Shown here: in pieces, positions 1-7,580 of the stretch
Numbering within the stretch: position 1 is the first letter of the stretch
Layout: every line of letters starts with the position of its first letter
DNA from: an uncultured Clostridia bacterium
GTDB lineage: Bacteria; Bacillota; Clostridia; Oscillospirales; Acutalibacteraceae
Direction: 5' to 3'
Length of the DNA: 8,821 bases
Assembly (NCBI GenBank): GCA_937888485.1
Contig: CALAQQ010000149.1
Location: 1-8,821 of the forward strand
Notes under the pieces: generated by a model
Databases searched by the model: none
What the model saw: the letters and a program-made list of their open reading frames with translations, nothing else
What the model was told of the DNA's origin: nothing
Position numbers and translations under genes: made by a program

Positions 1-535
1 CGGGGCAGTCCCATGTATCGTCACCGTCATCGCAAAGAACAACAAATCTGTAACCTTCGATATCGGTCTTATAATATGCTTTTTCAATGGTTTCACCCTG
101 AGGGTTAAGCTCATTGAAGGTCTTGATGAAATGCTGTCTTGCTTCTTCCTGGGTAATATCTTCAACATGACCTACATCGTGGTTACCCATTGCGATAACC
201 CAGTTTTCAGCACAGCCGCTTTCATCAATAATGTTAAAGAAACTTGTCATTGAAGCGCTGTCGCCGTAGTTTGTAAGGTCACCGGGAACAATAAGAGCAT
301 CAATGGGGTCAACGGAGCGTTCAAGGTCGTTGAGTCCGTTTGCCCATACCCATTCACCGATAGGCCAATCAACATCAATATGAATATCTGACATTATTGC
401 CGCGTTCAGAAGACAGTTATCATTTTTCTCTGCAAGCTCAAGCGCATCAAAGCTTTCAAGAAATGCGTTTCCGGGAAAAACAGTAAGCAATGCGGAAACA
501 ACAAGTGAAATAACAGATTTAATAACAAACCACAT
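1..535 (-). CDS. Secreted calcineurin-like metallophosphoesterase (C-terminus cut by window edge)
   Basis: The first 178 codons are visible and the frame stays open to base 1. Three metal-binding blocks of the calcineurin-like phosphoesterase fold are present in the right order: D50-I-H52, G85-D86 in VPGDLTNYG, and G117-N-H-D120. These bind a two-metal centre that hydrolyses phosphate mono- or diesters; the substrate cannot be told. Residues 1-24 form a hydrophobic signal peptide (MWFVIKSVISLVVSALLTVF then PGNA), so the enzyme probably acts outside the membrane or anchored to it. An AGAAGGG ribosome binding site 9 bases before the ATG supports this start. It is the last gene of the symporter-hydrolase operon, 24 bases after the hydrolase stop and, by chance or not, in the same frame as it. 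The conserved C-terminal histidine motifs lie outside the window. The family is sure; the biological role is not. Confidence 0.9.
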   Translation of the reverse strand, partial: MWFVIKSVISLVVSALLTVFPGNAFLESFDALELAEKNDNCLLNAAIMSDIHIDVDWPIGEWVWANGLNDLERSVDPIDALIVPGDLTNYGDSASMTSFFNIIDESGCAENWVIAMGNHDVGHVEDITQEEARQHFIKTFNELNPQGETIEKAYYKTDIEGYRFVVLCDDGDDTWDCP

Positions 536-559
536 AACAAAAATCCCTTCTTTGATAAA

Positions 560-2776
560 TCAATCGTGAGTAATCCAGAATTCGCAGAACATTATGCCCA
601 TAACGGGTTCGCTGAATTCAAGATCAACACAACCGTTATGAATAACCTCTTTCGGAATTGTGTATTCCGCAGTTTCAAAATCGGGTGCAAGCATAAGGCT
701 ATCAAAATACTCATCTGTTTTGCCTCCGAACTGAGAACCTTCATATATCACAATGCCGTTTGCCGATATTCTGTGACCTTTGAGTGCTTCGTTTTTCTTG
801 CTCATAAAACTGATTTTCAGTTTGTATTCGCCGTCAAAATCAAGTCCGCCAACCTTGCATTTGAATGTAAGATTATCATAGACTTTAAACATGGCTGTCG
901 GCATTGCACCTGTGTTGACATTGGGTCTGTCGCCCTGGAAATTCATATATACTTCACCGGTCTGAGAAACTCCGCATTCTTCAAGTCCGTTGAGCGCAAC
1001 AGAGAAATAATATTCATCGCTGCGAACTTTATTGCGATTTATAACAGCTTTCATTATCTCTTCAGGTTTTTCCTTTTCCGAAGCAAAATCAAGTCTGCCG
1101 AGAAGCCATTTTCTGTCCGTTACAGGCAAATCCATGGTTTCGAGGATTGCTCCCCTTTCCCAGTTATCAGCGCAGTAATTTTCGATATCGCTCTGCAATC
1201 CGATAAGCTCAAAAAGCTTTCTTGCAAGGTCTGTTATATCGTCACGCTGTTTTTTATATTCCGAGTCAAAATCGGTTTCAAGTATTTTTCTTGCCGTATC
1301 AAGTCTGCCGTTCGTGATTTCTTTTTCGGCAAGCTTTATAAGATCAAGCTCAAATCTTCTTCTTCTTCGTATAACCCAGTCGCATTTTGCACGCATAAGA
1401 AGCTGCAGGAATCTCCAGTTTTCATTGAGGAAAGAATACTCCGAAGAAAGCTCTTCAAAAATTTCAAGAGTTCTGTCTATGGTCGGATTTTCGGCAGGGT
1501 CGCATTGCCAGTTGAGTTCAAGAGAAAAAATTCCGTCAGCAATTTTTTCTGCATCCGCACCGTAGAAAAACAGTCTGCAATAATCAAGCAGAGTTGTTCT
1601 CAGATCGCAGTCGGGATTATAGTCCATATCAGCCCATACTGCTTTATTCACATCGTCGGTTATACCCTCAGAATAACTCACCGAACCGACAACATATCTG
1701 CGTGTCAGGCGGTGTATCTGACGGTATTCACGTGGTCTGGGATTTGTGCATTCACGGCTAAGGCCCGTTGTTAACGCAAAATGCCAGTCATCCCTGTCAA
1801 AATGCACCGGATATTCACATCTGACATTATGAGTTATATCCGGATAGAGTCTTATCGGATATTTAGAAGGAAGTCTGCGGCGGAGCGTTTCAAGGTCAAA
1901 AGCGTGATTGGGGCCGTGAATCACACCGTCAATTTCTTCGGGAAGCTTTTCCATTTCTTCGATAAATTCCTCGCCCCATGTCGGAATCGAATGAGGCTGC
2001 TGTGCAGACGGCCACATTTCGGCATTGGGATGCGATTTTTTGAGTGCCTTTGAAATTTCTCTGCACCTTTTTACAAATTCATCGGGATAAAATTCACCCG
2101 GGTCACCTCCGGGAGGAAAAACAACATCAAGTCTGGGAATTGTTTCGTAAAGCTTTCCTCTTCTCTCTGCCGCTTCCGCAACGGTTTCGCCGTCATTATT
2201 GGGATGCCACAAAGATACATCAAGGTCGAATTCGTCTGCCATTTCGGTTGCTTTGACAAGGAATTCTTCCTCATCATATTTCATAAGTCTGTTTCTCTTT
2301 GAAACTCCTCTTTCGTAAGGAATATGCTCAACGGTATTTGTTCCGAAAAACATCATATCAAGATAATATCTGCGATAGTCATCATATGTCCATGCATCAT
2401 AAGTATTGGGCGTTGTTCTGTAACCCACCTGATGCCCTCTTATGCGTTTATCGGCACGGTATTTCCCCGTAATATCCTCTGCAAGCAAAGGAACTCCGCA
2501 TACAGAAACAAGCTTACGAAGGAACATTCCGAAGCCGTAAATAAAACCTCTTATACCGCTTGCATAAACAGTTACCGCAACATCATTAACCATGATATCA
2601 AAACCGTCTCTCGGAATATCCGAATCGGTCAGAAATATGAAATTTGCTGATTCTTTTTCAATAACGGTATCGGGAACATCATTTGTTCTTATTCTCATTT
2701 CTTCCAAAAAAAGTTCTGCAGCTTTGGCTGCTTCGGGACTTTCGGAATAAATGTAAATCTTTTTAAAATCAATCAT
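560..2776 (-). CDS. Putative cytoplasmic glycoside hydrolase, GH67/GH20-like architecture, uncharacterised family
   Basis: This is a 738-residue protein with no signal peptide, so it is probably cytoplasmic. Residues 1-105 look like the alpha/beta N-terminal domain found before the barrel in GH67 glucuronidases and GH20 enzymes. A probable TIM barrel follows, with conserved-looking blocks RGHQVGYR (113-120), FFGTNTVEHIP (143-153), FPPGGDPGEF (220-229), EMWPSAQQ (253-260), YPIRLYPDITH (306-316), NPRP (345-348) and SYSEGITDDVNKAVW (367-381). After that comes a helical region (about 395-560, containing NWRFLQ and a run R470-R474), then a beta-rich C-terminal domain (about 590-738) like a carbohydrate-binding module. 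From memory these blocks occur in a widespread but uncharacterised family of Planctomycetes, Bacteroidota and Acidobacteriota. Candidate catalytic acids are D225, D313, E342 and E370, but none is proven. The start overlaps the symporter stop by 8 bases, and GGAGA lies upstream. Substrate is inferred only from the symporter next door. Confidence 0.78.
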   Translation of the reverse strand: MIDFKKIYIYSESPEAAKAAELFLEEMRIRTNDVPDTVIEKESANFIFLTDSDIPRDGFDIMVNDVAVTVYASGIRGFIYGFGMFLRKLVSVCGVPLLAEDITGKYRADKRIRGHQVGYRTTPNTYDAWTYDDYRRYYLDMMFFGTNTVEHIPYERGVSKRNRLMKYDEEEFLVKATEMADEFDLDVSLWHPNNDGETVAEAAERRGKLYETIPRLDVVFPPGGDPGEFYPDEFVKRCREISKALKKSHPNAEMWPSAQQPHSIPTWGEEFIEEMEKLPEEIDGVIHGPNHAFDLETLRRRLPSKYPIRLYPDITHNVRCEYPVHFDRDDWHFALTTGLSRECTNPRPREYRQIHRLTRRYVVGSVSYSEGITDDVNKAVWADMDYNPDCDLRTTLLDYCRLFFYGADAEKIADGIFSLELNWQCDPAENPTIDRTLEIFEELSSEYSFLNENWRFLQLLMRAKCDWVIRRRRRFELDLIKLAEKEITNGRLDTARKILETDFDSEYKKQRDDITDLARKLFELIGLQSDIENYCADNWERGAILETMDLPVTDRKWLLGRLDFASEKEKPEEIMKAVINRNKVRSDEYYFSVALNGLEECGVSQTGEVYMNFQGDRPNVNTGAMPTAMFKVYDNLTFKCKVGGLDFDGEYKLKISFMSKKNEALKGHRISANGIVIYEGSQFGGKTDEYFDSLMLAPDFETAEYTIPKEVIHNGCVDLEFSEPVMGIMFCEFWITHD

Positions 2777-4286
2777 CGATATTCTCCGTCTCTGAAATCA
2801 ATTCCTGCTTTTTGGCCTCTGACCTTGAATTTCTGTGCTGTTCAAGTTCGGCAAGCATACGTTCCTTTGTTTTTCCGTGAACATTGAAAAGAAGAAGTGA
2901 CAAACCGTATCCGAATCTTGCAGCAGCAGGCGCAAGGCAGAAAATCCCCCAGATACCCTGAAGAACTTTAGGGTCTGTGTGAGGAACAATGTTGCCGTAA
3001 ACGTCTTTCTGAGGTGTGAACTTAATCCAATCGAAAACTACACCTGAAAGAAGAGCGTGAACACTCGACGAAAGCTTGTTTACATAACCCATAGCCGCAT
3101 TTACAATTCCTTCGTTTCGGATACCCGTTTTCCATTCAAGGTAGTCATACATATCGCCTTTAAGAAGCGGGTCGCAAACACCCATAATATGGTTGGGGAG
3201 ACCGGCAACGGTAAGTCCTACGGTAACAATAACAAAATCGAGCCAATAATTGCCTGTGGGTTTATATCCGATAAAATAGAGAAGTGTATATGCAATACCA
3301 CTGAAAACACCTGCCGAAACAGCAGTCGTTCTCAATCCGAATTTACGGATAATTGACGGAGCAACGGGAGTAATAACATAGTTGGGTATACCTGTAAACA
3401 AGCTGCAGAGAAGTCTGTTTGAAAGCTTGCCGGTACAGTTAAGCCAGAAGAAATCTTCCGATGCACCGCCGACACTCTTTATTCCTCCGAAGAAACCCGA
3501 AAGAAGCAATATCGCAAGCGGTCTGCATGTTAAAATTGATTTGAGAGATTTGAGAAGACCCGTATTCTGCATTTCCTCTTTTGTTGCAATTGAAACTCTT
3601 TCACGCATGACAAAGAATCCGAAAAGTGCGCCTGCAACCGCAACAATCACAAAGAAAATCGAGAACCCTGAATAAACTTCCGTTTGTGTTACGGCGTTCT
3701 TTGTTACACCGGGCACAAAATCAACAAATACCGGAACAAGAGAAGGAAGCCATGTGAAGAGATTGACAAATTTCTGTGTCGCAATCAATGTACTTCGCTC
3801 ATTCGTGTTTGGCGTTATGTTATAAAGAAGAAGTTCCCAGCCGCTTAAATACGAAAAACCTATGCCGTAAATAATAGTCGTGACGAGTGCGTAAATAAAT
3901 TTCTGACCGCCCGTAAAACTTCCGGGAACCATGTAGAAAAGAATTGAAGCAATAGCCCAGAAAGGCATCGGAAAAACAAGGAAAGGACGAAGTCTGCCCC
4001 ATCTGGTTCTCATGCGGTCAATAACTATGCCGGAAATAGGGTCGTCAAGAGCATCCCAAATGGTAGAAACAGTTCCAAGCAAACCAAACTGCTTGCCTGT
4101 CAGTCCCAGAAAGCTCATCATGAAATACTGCTTGGTTGAACCGATAAAGCTCGTGAGGTTGTTAAGTCCGTATGAGGTCAGCGCAAAAGCAGCTATTTCT
4201 CTCGGACGGACAAGTCTTTTTTCTTCATAAGAAACATTTTGTTCTTTAGTGAGAACCTCCGCATTATTTGTTTCAGCAGACATCAT
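2769..4286 (-). CDS. GPH-family (MelB/XynP-like) sugar:cation symporter
   Basis: This 505-residue, roughly 12-helix membrane protein belongs to the glycoside-pentoside-hexuronide:cation symporter branch of the major facilitator superfamily. The clearest mark is IWDALDDPISG (76-86) followed by D90-R91 and R95-W-G-R-L-R-P101. D78 and D82 sit where MelB has its two cation-binding aspartates (D55 and D59), so Na+- or H+-coupled uptake is likely. Further family-like stretches are YGLNNLTSFIG (39-49) and NERSTL (162-167). The N-terminal 28 residues and the last 28 or so are hydrophilic and should face the cytoplasm. The reading begins with two adjacent ATGs (4286 and 4283). A GAAAGAGAG ribosome site lies 6-9 bases upstream and does not decide between them. 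It is the first gene of the operon, coupled by an ATGATTGA overlap to the hydrolase gene. The transported sugar is not readable from sequence; a glycoside or uronide oligomer is the family expectation. Confidence 0.93.
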   Translation of the reverse strand: MMSAETNNAEVLTKEQNVSYEEKRLVRPREIAAFALTSYGLNNLTSFIGSTKQYFMMSFLGLTGKQFGLLGTVSTIWDALDDPISGIVIDRMRTRWGRLRPFLVFPMPFWAIASILFYMVPGSFTGGQKFIYALVTTIIYGIGFSYLSGWELLLYNITPNTNERSTLIATQKFVNLFTWLPSLVPVFVDFVPGVTKNAVTQTEVYSGFSIFFVIVAVAGALFGFFVMRERVSIATKEEMQNTGLLKSLKSILTCRPLAILLLSGFFGGIKSVGGASEDFFWLNCTGKLSNRLLCSLFTGIPNYVITPVAPSIIRKFGLRTTAVSAGVFSGIAYTLLYFIGYKPTGNYWLDFVIVTVGLTVAGLPNHIMGVCDPLLKGDMYDYLEWKTGIRNEGIVNAAMGYVNKLSSSVHALLSGVVFDWIKFTPQKDVYGNIVPHTDPKVLQGIWGIFCLAPAAARFGYGLSLLLFNVHGKTKERMLAELEQHRNSRSEAKKQELISETENIDD

Positions 4287-4329
4287 ATCATCTCTCTTTC
4301 CGATTTAAATCCATTAAAACTAATAAATT

Positions 4330-4366
4330 TATATAAATAATAGCATACAATTCAGATTAATGTCAA
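4330..4366 (-). promoter_or_regulatory. Sigma-A-type promoter for the symporter operon
   Basis: Reading the minus strand, TTGACA lies at 4366-4361 and TATTAT at 4342-4337, 18 bases apart. TGC directly before the -10 box makes it an extended -10. The expected start of transcription is near 4330, giving a leader of about 44 bases before the symporter ATG. That is too short for a riboswitch. Confidence 0.72.
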
Positions 4367-4416
4367 TCGAGAAGAAAATGATTTAAATTACTCACAAAAA
4401 ACAAGGAATATTTTTA

Positions 4417-4442
4417 TGCAAATTGCAGTATACTATTAATAG
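4417..4442. promoter_or_regulatory. Two short palindromes, candidate regulator site
   Basis: TGCAA-A-TTGCA (4417-4427) is a perfect inverted repeat with one central base. CTATTAATAG (4433-4442) is a perfect ten-base palindrome beginning 5 bases later. They lie 51 to 81 bases upstream of the -35 box of the symporter promoter and more than 110 bases upstream of the tRNA promoter. A sugar-responsive activator of the symporter operon could bind here. The surrounding DNA is very AT-rich, so short palindromes can arise by chance, and no regulator gene is in the window. This is inference only. Confidence 0.25.
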
Positions 4443-4526
4443 CTTGCAAGTACAAACAGCAATTCACTTTTCATATTCTAAAATATACAAAATTCTAAAT
4501 TTCACTGATTTGAAATTTTTCACAAA

Positions 4527-4580
4527 AACTTGTAAATATTTTTAAAAAAGTATTGACAATTACGAAAAAGCGTGTATAAT
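4527..4580 (+). promoter_or_regulatory. Strong promoter with UP-like AT tract for tRNA-fMet
   Basis: A perfect TTGACA (4553-4558) and a perfect TATAAT (4575-4580) are separated by 16 bases, placing the transcription start near 4587, about 19 bases before the mature tRNA. The 25 bases before the -35 box are alternating A and T runs (AAATATTTTTAAAAAA), which resembles an UP element as seen in front of many stable-RNA genes. Confidence 0.88.
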
Positions 4581-4605
4581 TATAAAGCACTTAAGAAACA
4601 GATAT

Positions 4606-4681
<76 letters not shown>

Positions 4682-4685
4682 ATAA

Positions 4686-4742
4686 GAAAAGCCTTGAAAT
4701 GCTTATAAATCAAGCGTTTCGAGGTTTTTCTTTTTTTATTTT
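4686..4742 (+). terminator. Intrinsic terminator of the tRNA-fMet gene
   Basis: The stem CCTTGAAATGCTT (4692-4704) pairs with AAGCGTTTCGAGG (4712-4724) over 13 positions including two G-U pairs, with a 7-base loop. It is extended at its base by GAAAAG against TTTTTC. A long T tract (4725-4737, one C) follows. On the minus strand the same hairpin is followed by CTTTTCTTATT, so it may also stop transcription coming from the right. Confidence 0.88.
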
Positions 4743-4858
4743 AAATTTTCAAAATGTCCCTTTATGCTCCTTCTTAACATATATTTCTCTTTAAAATGCA
4801 AGTCAAAAAAACGAGCAGGTCTTGAAGGGCGAGAAAGTCAAGTACTGTTTCATCGATC

Positions 4859-4899
4859 AAAAGAGCCTTGAAACCGTAGTTGTTTCAAGACTCTTTTTT
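4859..4899. terminator. Hairpin terminator at the end of the lipoprotein operon, probably bidirectional
   Basis: AAAAGAG-C-CTTGAAAC (4859-4874) pairs with GTTTCAAG-A-CTCTTTT (4882-4897): 15 pairs, one C-A mismatch and a 7-base loop. It lies 43 bases beyond the lipoprotein stop codon on the minus strand, where its 3' arm ends in four Ts. On the plus strand the arm ends in six Ts, so it can also back up the tRNA terminator. The 116 bases between the two hairpins show nothing else recognisable. Confidence 0.75.
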
Positions 4900-4942
4900 C
4901 AGATTATATTAGTATATACTGTTGTTTTTGATGTGCCTGGAA

Positions 4943-6934
4943 TCAGTATCCATATTCGGGATAGATATAATCCTCGCTCCACGTGCAGTTTTCGGTTGTT
5001 ACACCTTCGAGGAACATGAAACACGATGTTTCCCAATAACCGAAAGTACAGTCGGTGAAACGGAGTGTGCAATTATCGGTTTTTTCAAAGTAACCGAAGC
5101 CGTCTGAATCTGTAAGAGTGCAGTTCGTGAATTCAAATGCGCCCTCTGCATCAGCAACATTCATCGGCCCGTTCGAACAATCTCGGATAGTGCTGTTGCT
5201 GACATAAATATTTCCCGTTCCTTTGTTTGCTCCGATTCCGTAAACACCGCAGCCATAGAGATCCATGGATTTAAGATTTATATTTTGACACTCCGAAAAA
5301 TTCAGAACATTACCCGAGCAGTCACCTGTTTCGGTGTGTCCCATAGTTATACCTGACAAACTGATGTCACGGCAGTTTTCAAAATTCAGCGCTGCGGCGT
5401 ATCTCGGCGTGACAACAATCTCCGTATCTGCGAAATTATCTGTTTCACCTGTAATATACAGGTTAGACACGTCGGTTATAACAACCTCTGCACCGTCGAA
5501 GCATTCACGAAGCTTAACATAGTCATGAGAATTATTCCAGCTTTCTCCCTGCGTTTCCCAAACTTCAGATATGAAAGAACTCATATTGTAATAACCTTTT
5601 TTAATAACTATATCGGTGTTTGGTGATACAGCATTGAAAAGTTCTTCAACCGAACTGACTGAAACAGTTTTCATCGGTATGCCGTTTTCATTTGCCGAGA
5701 AAACAGAATCCTTATTATCACCATAAGAAAGAAGAAGGTTTCCGGGAGCTGTCGGCACGGCAAAAATGTTGTTACCTCTGTAAAGCAGACCCATATCCGT
5801 TTCGCTGACCTGTTTGATTTCACCGTTTTCAAGGCTGAATACAATCAGAGTCATCTGACGGTCCTCATCCTCGCTTGTGTCGCTGAAAACATAGAGGAAG
5901 CTGTTACCGTCTGCGGTTTCAACATAATACGGATGCAAATCATAGGCAAACCAATCCACCTCATAGCCTGAATATCCCGAATACACGCCGAGTGTGTAAT
6001 AATTTCTTCCGTTGCTGTCGTATTCACCTGTAACCATAAGATCTTCGCTTATGCCATCGCCTGTCAGGTCGGTAAAGAAGAATGTCGACAAAGGCAGACT
6101 TACGGTATAGGAATCGGGCACAGCTGTATATTTTTCTTTGAATAAATCGGGATATTCCGCAAAGGTTACGGTTGCCGTATATATACCTGAATCAACGGGA
6201 GCTATATCGCCGGGATTGAAATAAAATGTTATTCCGTTATAATCAAGAGTCCAGGAAATTCCGTCATCGGGTGTGTTTCTGAAATAATCGGTTATTGCGG
6301 TTTCGCTGTTAAACTCAGCCTGCCACATACGATTCATTATTTCTTTCTCAACAATCACGGGTATTCCTTGCACGTCTTTTATAACGTCCACAAGCATCAG
6401 TTCTTTGCCTGATTGGGTGTCATAGTTGATGCCGTGAAGGGTTCTGAAGTTACTGATGTTTGCGTAATCCGCATAGGAATCGGACAGAAAGCTTACAGCA
6501 ACGCTGTCTGCACGCCTCACCTGAATATCATAGGTTGAAACCTGAGTTGTGAAGGAATCAGCATTGCTGAAATATTTTTCTTTGGCTAAAGAAATCAGAT
6601 TTTCCCTTTCGTCCTCAATTGAGTTTTTGCGCAATACACAAAGCTCTTCAAGCGTTTTTGCCATATTGGGATAAGCTTTTGCATCGGCTTCATCAACCGT
6701 AACGTGAACATATTCGCTTCTCACAAGCATTTCGGGATAATCTTCATACCATTCGTAATGGGAAACAAGCTCCTTGTTGAGGGACAGAGTTCTGACTTTT
6801 TGCACCTGTTCGGTATGAGCTGTTGACGGCTCATCCTGCACGGTAGGTGTGGGATTATCTTTACCGCAGGCAGTCAGCCCCGTTACCAAAATCACAGCAA
6901 GAAGAATACATAAATATCTCTTTATCTTTTTCAT
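4943..6934 (-). CDS. Surface lipoprotein: DUF3298/RsiV-like region plus parallel beta-helix
   Basis: This 663-residue protein starts with a lipoprotein signal, MKKIKRYLCI followed by a hydrophobic run and the lipobox L20-T-A-C23, so it should be lipid-anchored on the outer face of the membrane. A Thr/Pro/Glu-rich linker follows (about 24-48). Residues about 65-270 resemble a DUF4163/DUF3298 pair: SNFRTLHGINYDTQSGKEL (161-179) and ITFYFNPGDIAPVDSGIYT (235-253) are typical, and the fold occurs in RsiV, where it binds lysozyme. A calcium-loop-like DLTGDGISED (289-298) opens a beta-rich middle part. From about 425 to 650 there are short repeated turns (ENCRDISLSGI, SECQNINLKSM, TNCTLTDSD) of a right-handed parallel beta-helix carrying 11 cysteines. 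The start codon is supported by GATGAGG only 2 bases upstream, an unusually short gap. The gene follows the DUF6935-like gene by 21 bases and is last in the operon. No catalytic site is evident; a binding or sensing role is inferred. Confidence 0.88.
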   Translation of the reverse strand: MKKIKRYLCILLAVILVTGLTACGKDNPTPTVQDEPSTAHTEQVQKVRTLSLNKELVSHYEWYEDYPEMLVRSEYVHVTVDEADAKAYPNMAKTLEELCVLRKNSIEDERENLISLAKEKYFSNADSFTTQVSTYDIQVRRADSVAVSFLSDSYADYANISNFRTLHGINYDTQSGKELMLVDVIKDVQGIPVIVEKEIMNRMWQAEFNSETAITDYFRNTPDDGISWTLDYNGITFYFNPGDIAPVDSGIYTATVTFAEYPDLFKEKYTAVPDSYTVSLPLSTFFFTDLTGDGISEDLMVTGEYDSNGRNYYTLGVYSGYSGYEVDWFAYDLHPYYVETADGNSFLYVFSDTSEDEDRQMTLIVFSLENGEIKQVSETDMGLLYRGNNIFAVPTAPGNLLLSYGDNKDSVFSANENGIPMKTVSVSSVEELFNAVSPNTDIVIKKGYYNMSSFISEVWETQGESWNNSHDYVKLRECFDGAEVVITDVSNLYITGETDNFADTEIVVTPRYAAALNFENCRDISLSGITMGHTETGDCSGNVLNFSECQNINLKSMDLYGCGVYGIGANKGTGNIYVSNSTIRDCSNGPMNVADAEGAFEFTNCTLTDSDGFGYFEKTDNCTLRFTDCTFGYWETSCFMFLEGVTTENCTWSEDYIYPEYGY

Positions 6935-6955
6935 ATCCTCATCTCATCATTTTCT

Positions 6956-7567
6956 TTATGCCCAGGGGTCTTCTTCAACGGGAACGCGAATATCCGCAAG
7001 GCATTGTATTTCAACCAGAAACCACTGACCCGTTGAAGGCTTTTTGCGAAGCTTCATCGGTCTCGGATTATCTGCACCGCCGCTTTTAACATAAAGCGTT
7101 GCCCAGTTTTCGTTATCAAAAGAATACGGATTTTCAATTACCGTAATTTTATAAGGAACATTGGGTTTATAGCTGTTCTGCGGAGTTGCGCCCTCAAAAT
7201 ATGAGCGTGCCTTATAAGGGTCGGAGCCAAGATGCTCTTTGATAAACTGCTTTTCAAATCCGCTGACCTCTGCAGGACCTTTCAGAAAATTGAGCATTTC
7301 GATTGTTGCATCGGGGTTATGCTCATAATTGCAAAGTACAGCGAGGGTTAATGCTGTTGTTTTGAAAGCTGAATCAAGGCTTGCTTCGGGCAGAGCTTGA
7401 AGCTCGGCAACATTGGTCGGCAAAGTGGAAAAAGTAAAGGATTCCGTATGATTTCTGCCTTTACCGACAGACTGAACGGCATTATTCACCGCTTTGTTGA
7501 TACCCTGCGAAACTTCTCTTTTAATTGCGGATTCCGCCTGTCTTTTGAGTGAATCAAAAAATCCCAT
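6956..7567 (-). CDS. DUF6935-like cytoplasmic protein
   Basis: This is a 203-residue protein without signal peptide or membrane span. The N-terminal part, MGFFDSLKRQAESAIKREV and onward to about residue 35, reads as an amphipathic helix that could touch a membrane surface. A compact domain follows with LPTNVAELQALPEASLDSAF (49-68), EMLNFLKGP (90-98), SYFEGATPQNSY (122-133), ITVIENPYSF (141-150), KSGGADNPRP (161-170) and the terminal ADIRVPVEEDPWA. I recognise these blocks as the family usually listed as DUF6935, whose function is unknown to me; the family number is from memory. A GGAGG site 8 bases before the ATG forms TAAGGAGGTA together with the stop codon of the preceding gene, so translation is probably coupled. 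Its place between a TPM membrane protein and a lipoprotein suggests an envelope-related role, which is inference. Confidence 0.88.
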   Translation of the reverse strand: MGFFDSLKRQAESAIKREVSQGINKAVNNAVQSVGKGRNHTESFTFSTLPTNVAELQALPEASLDSAFKTTALTLAVLCNYEHNPDATIEMLNFLKGPAEVSGFEKQFIKEHLGSDPYKARSYFEGATPQNSYKPNVPYKITVIENPYSFDNENWATLYVKSGGADNPRPMKLRKKPSTGQWFLVEIQCLADIRVPVEEDPWA

Positions 7568-7580
7568 CAGTATTACCTCC

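Noticed and set aside
1355..1369. Short TCT repeat within the hydrolase gene
   Set aside because: It encodes part of five arginines in a helical region, keeps the frame, and is too short to be a meaningful repeat.
566..1774. Long open frame of 402 codons on the plus strand opposite the hydrolase gene
   Set aside because: Its translation is rich in Phe, Cys, Ile and Lys with no recognisable domain. It lies wholly inside a well-conserved gene, whose codon use explains the lack of stops, and I see no matching promoter or ribosome site.
4287..4330. Riboswitch or structured leader before the symporter gene
   Set aside because: The predicted leader is only about 44 bases, AT-rich, with no stable hairpin or recognisable aptamer.
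4822..5107. Two small plus-strand open frames near the end of the lipoprotein gene
   Set aside because: They run through the terminator hairpin and into the antisense of the lipoprotein coding region; no ribosome site and no family resemblance.
4943..6934. The DUF3298-containing protein as a classic RsiV anti-sigma factor
   Set aside because: It has a lipobox and no cytoplasmic anti-sigma domain or transmembrane helix, and no sigma factor gene is adjacent in the window.
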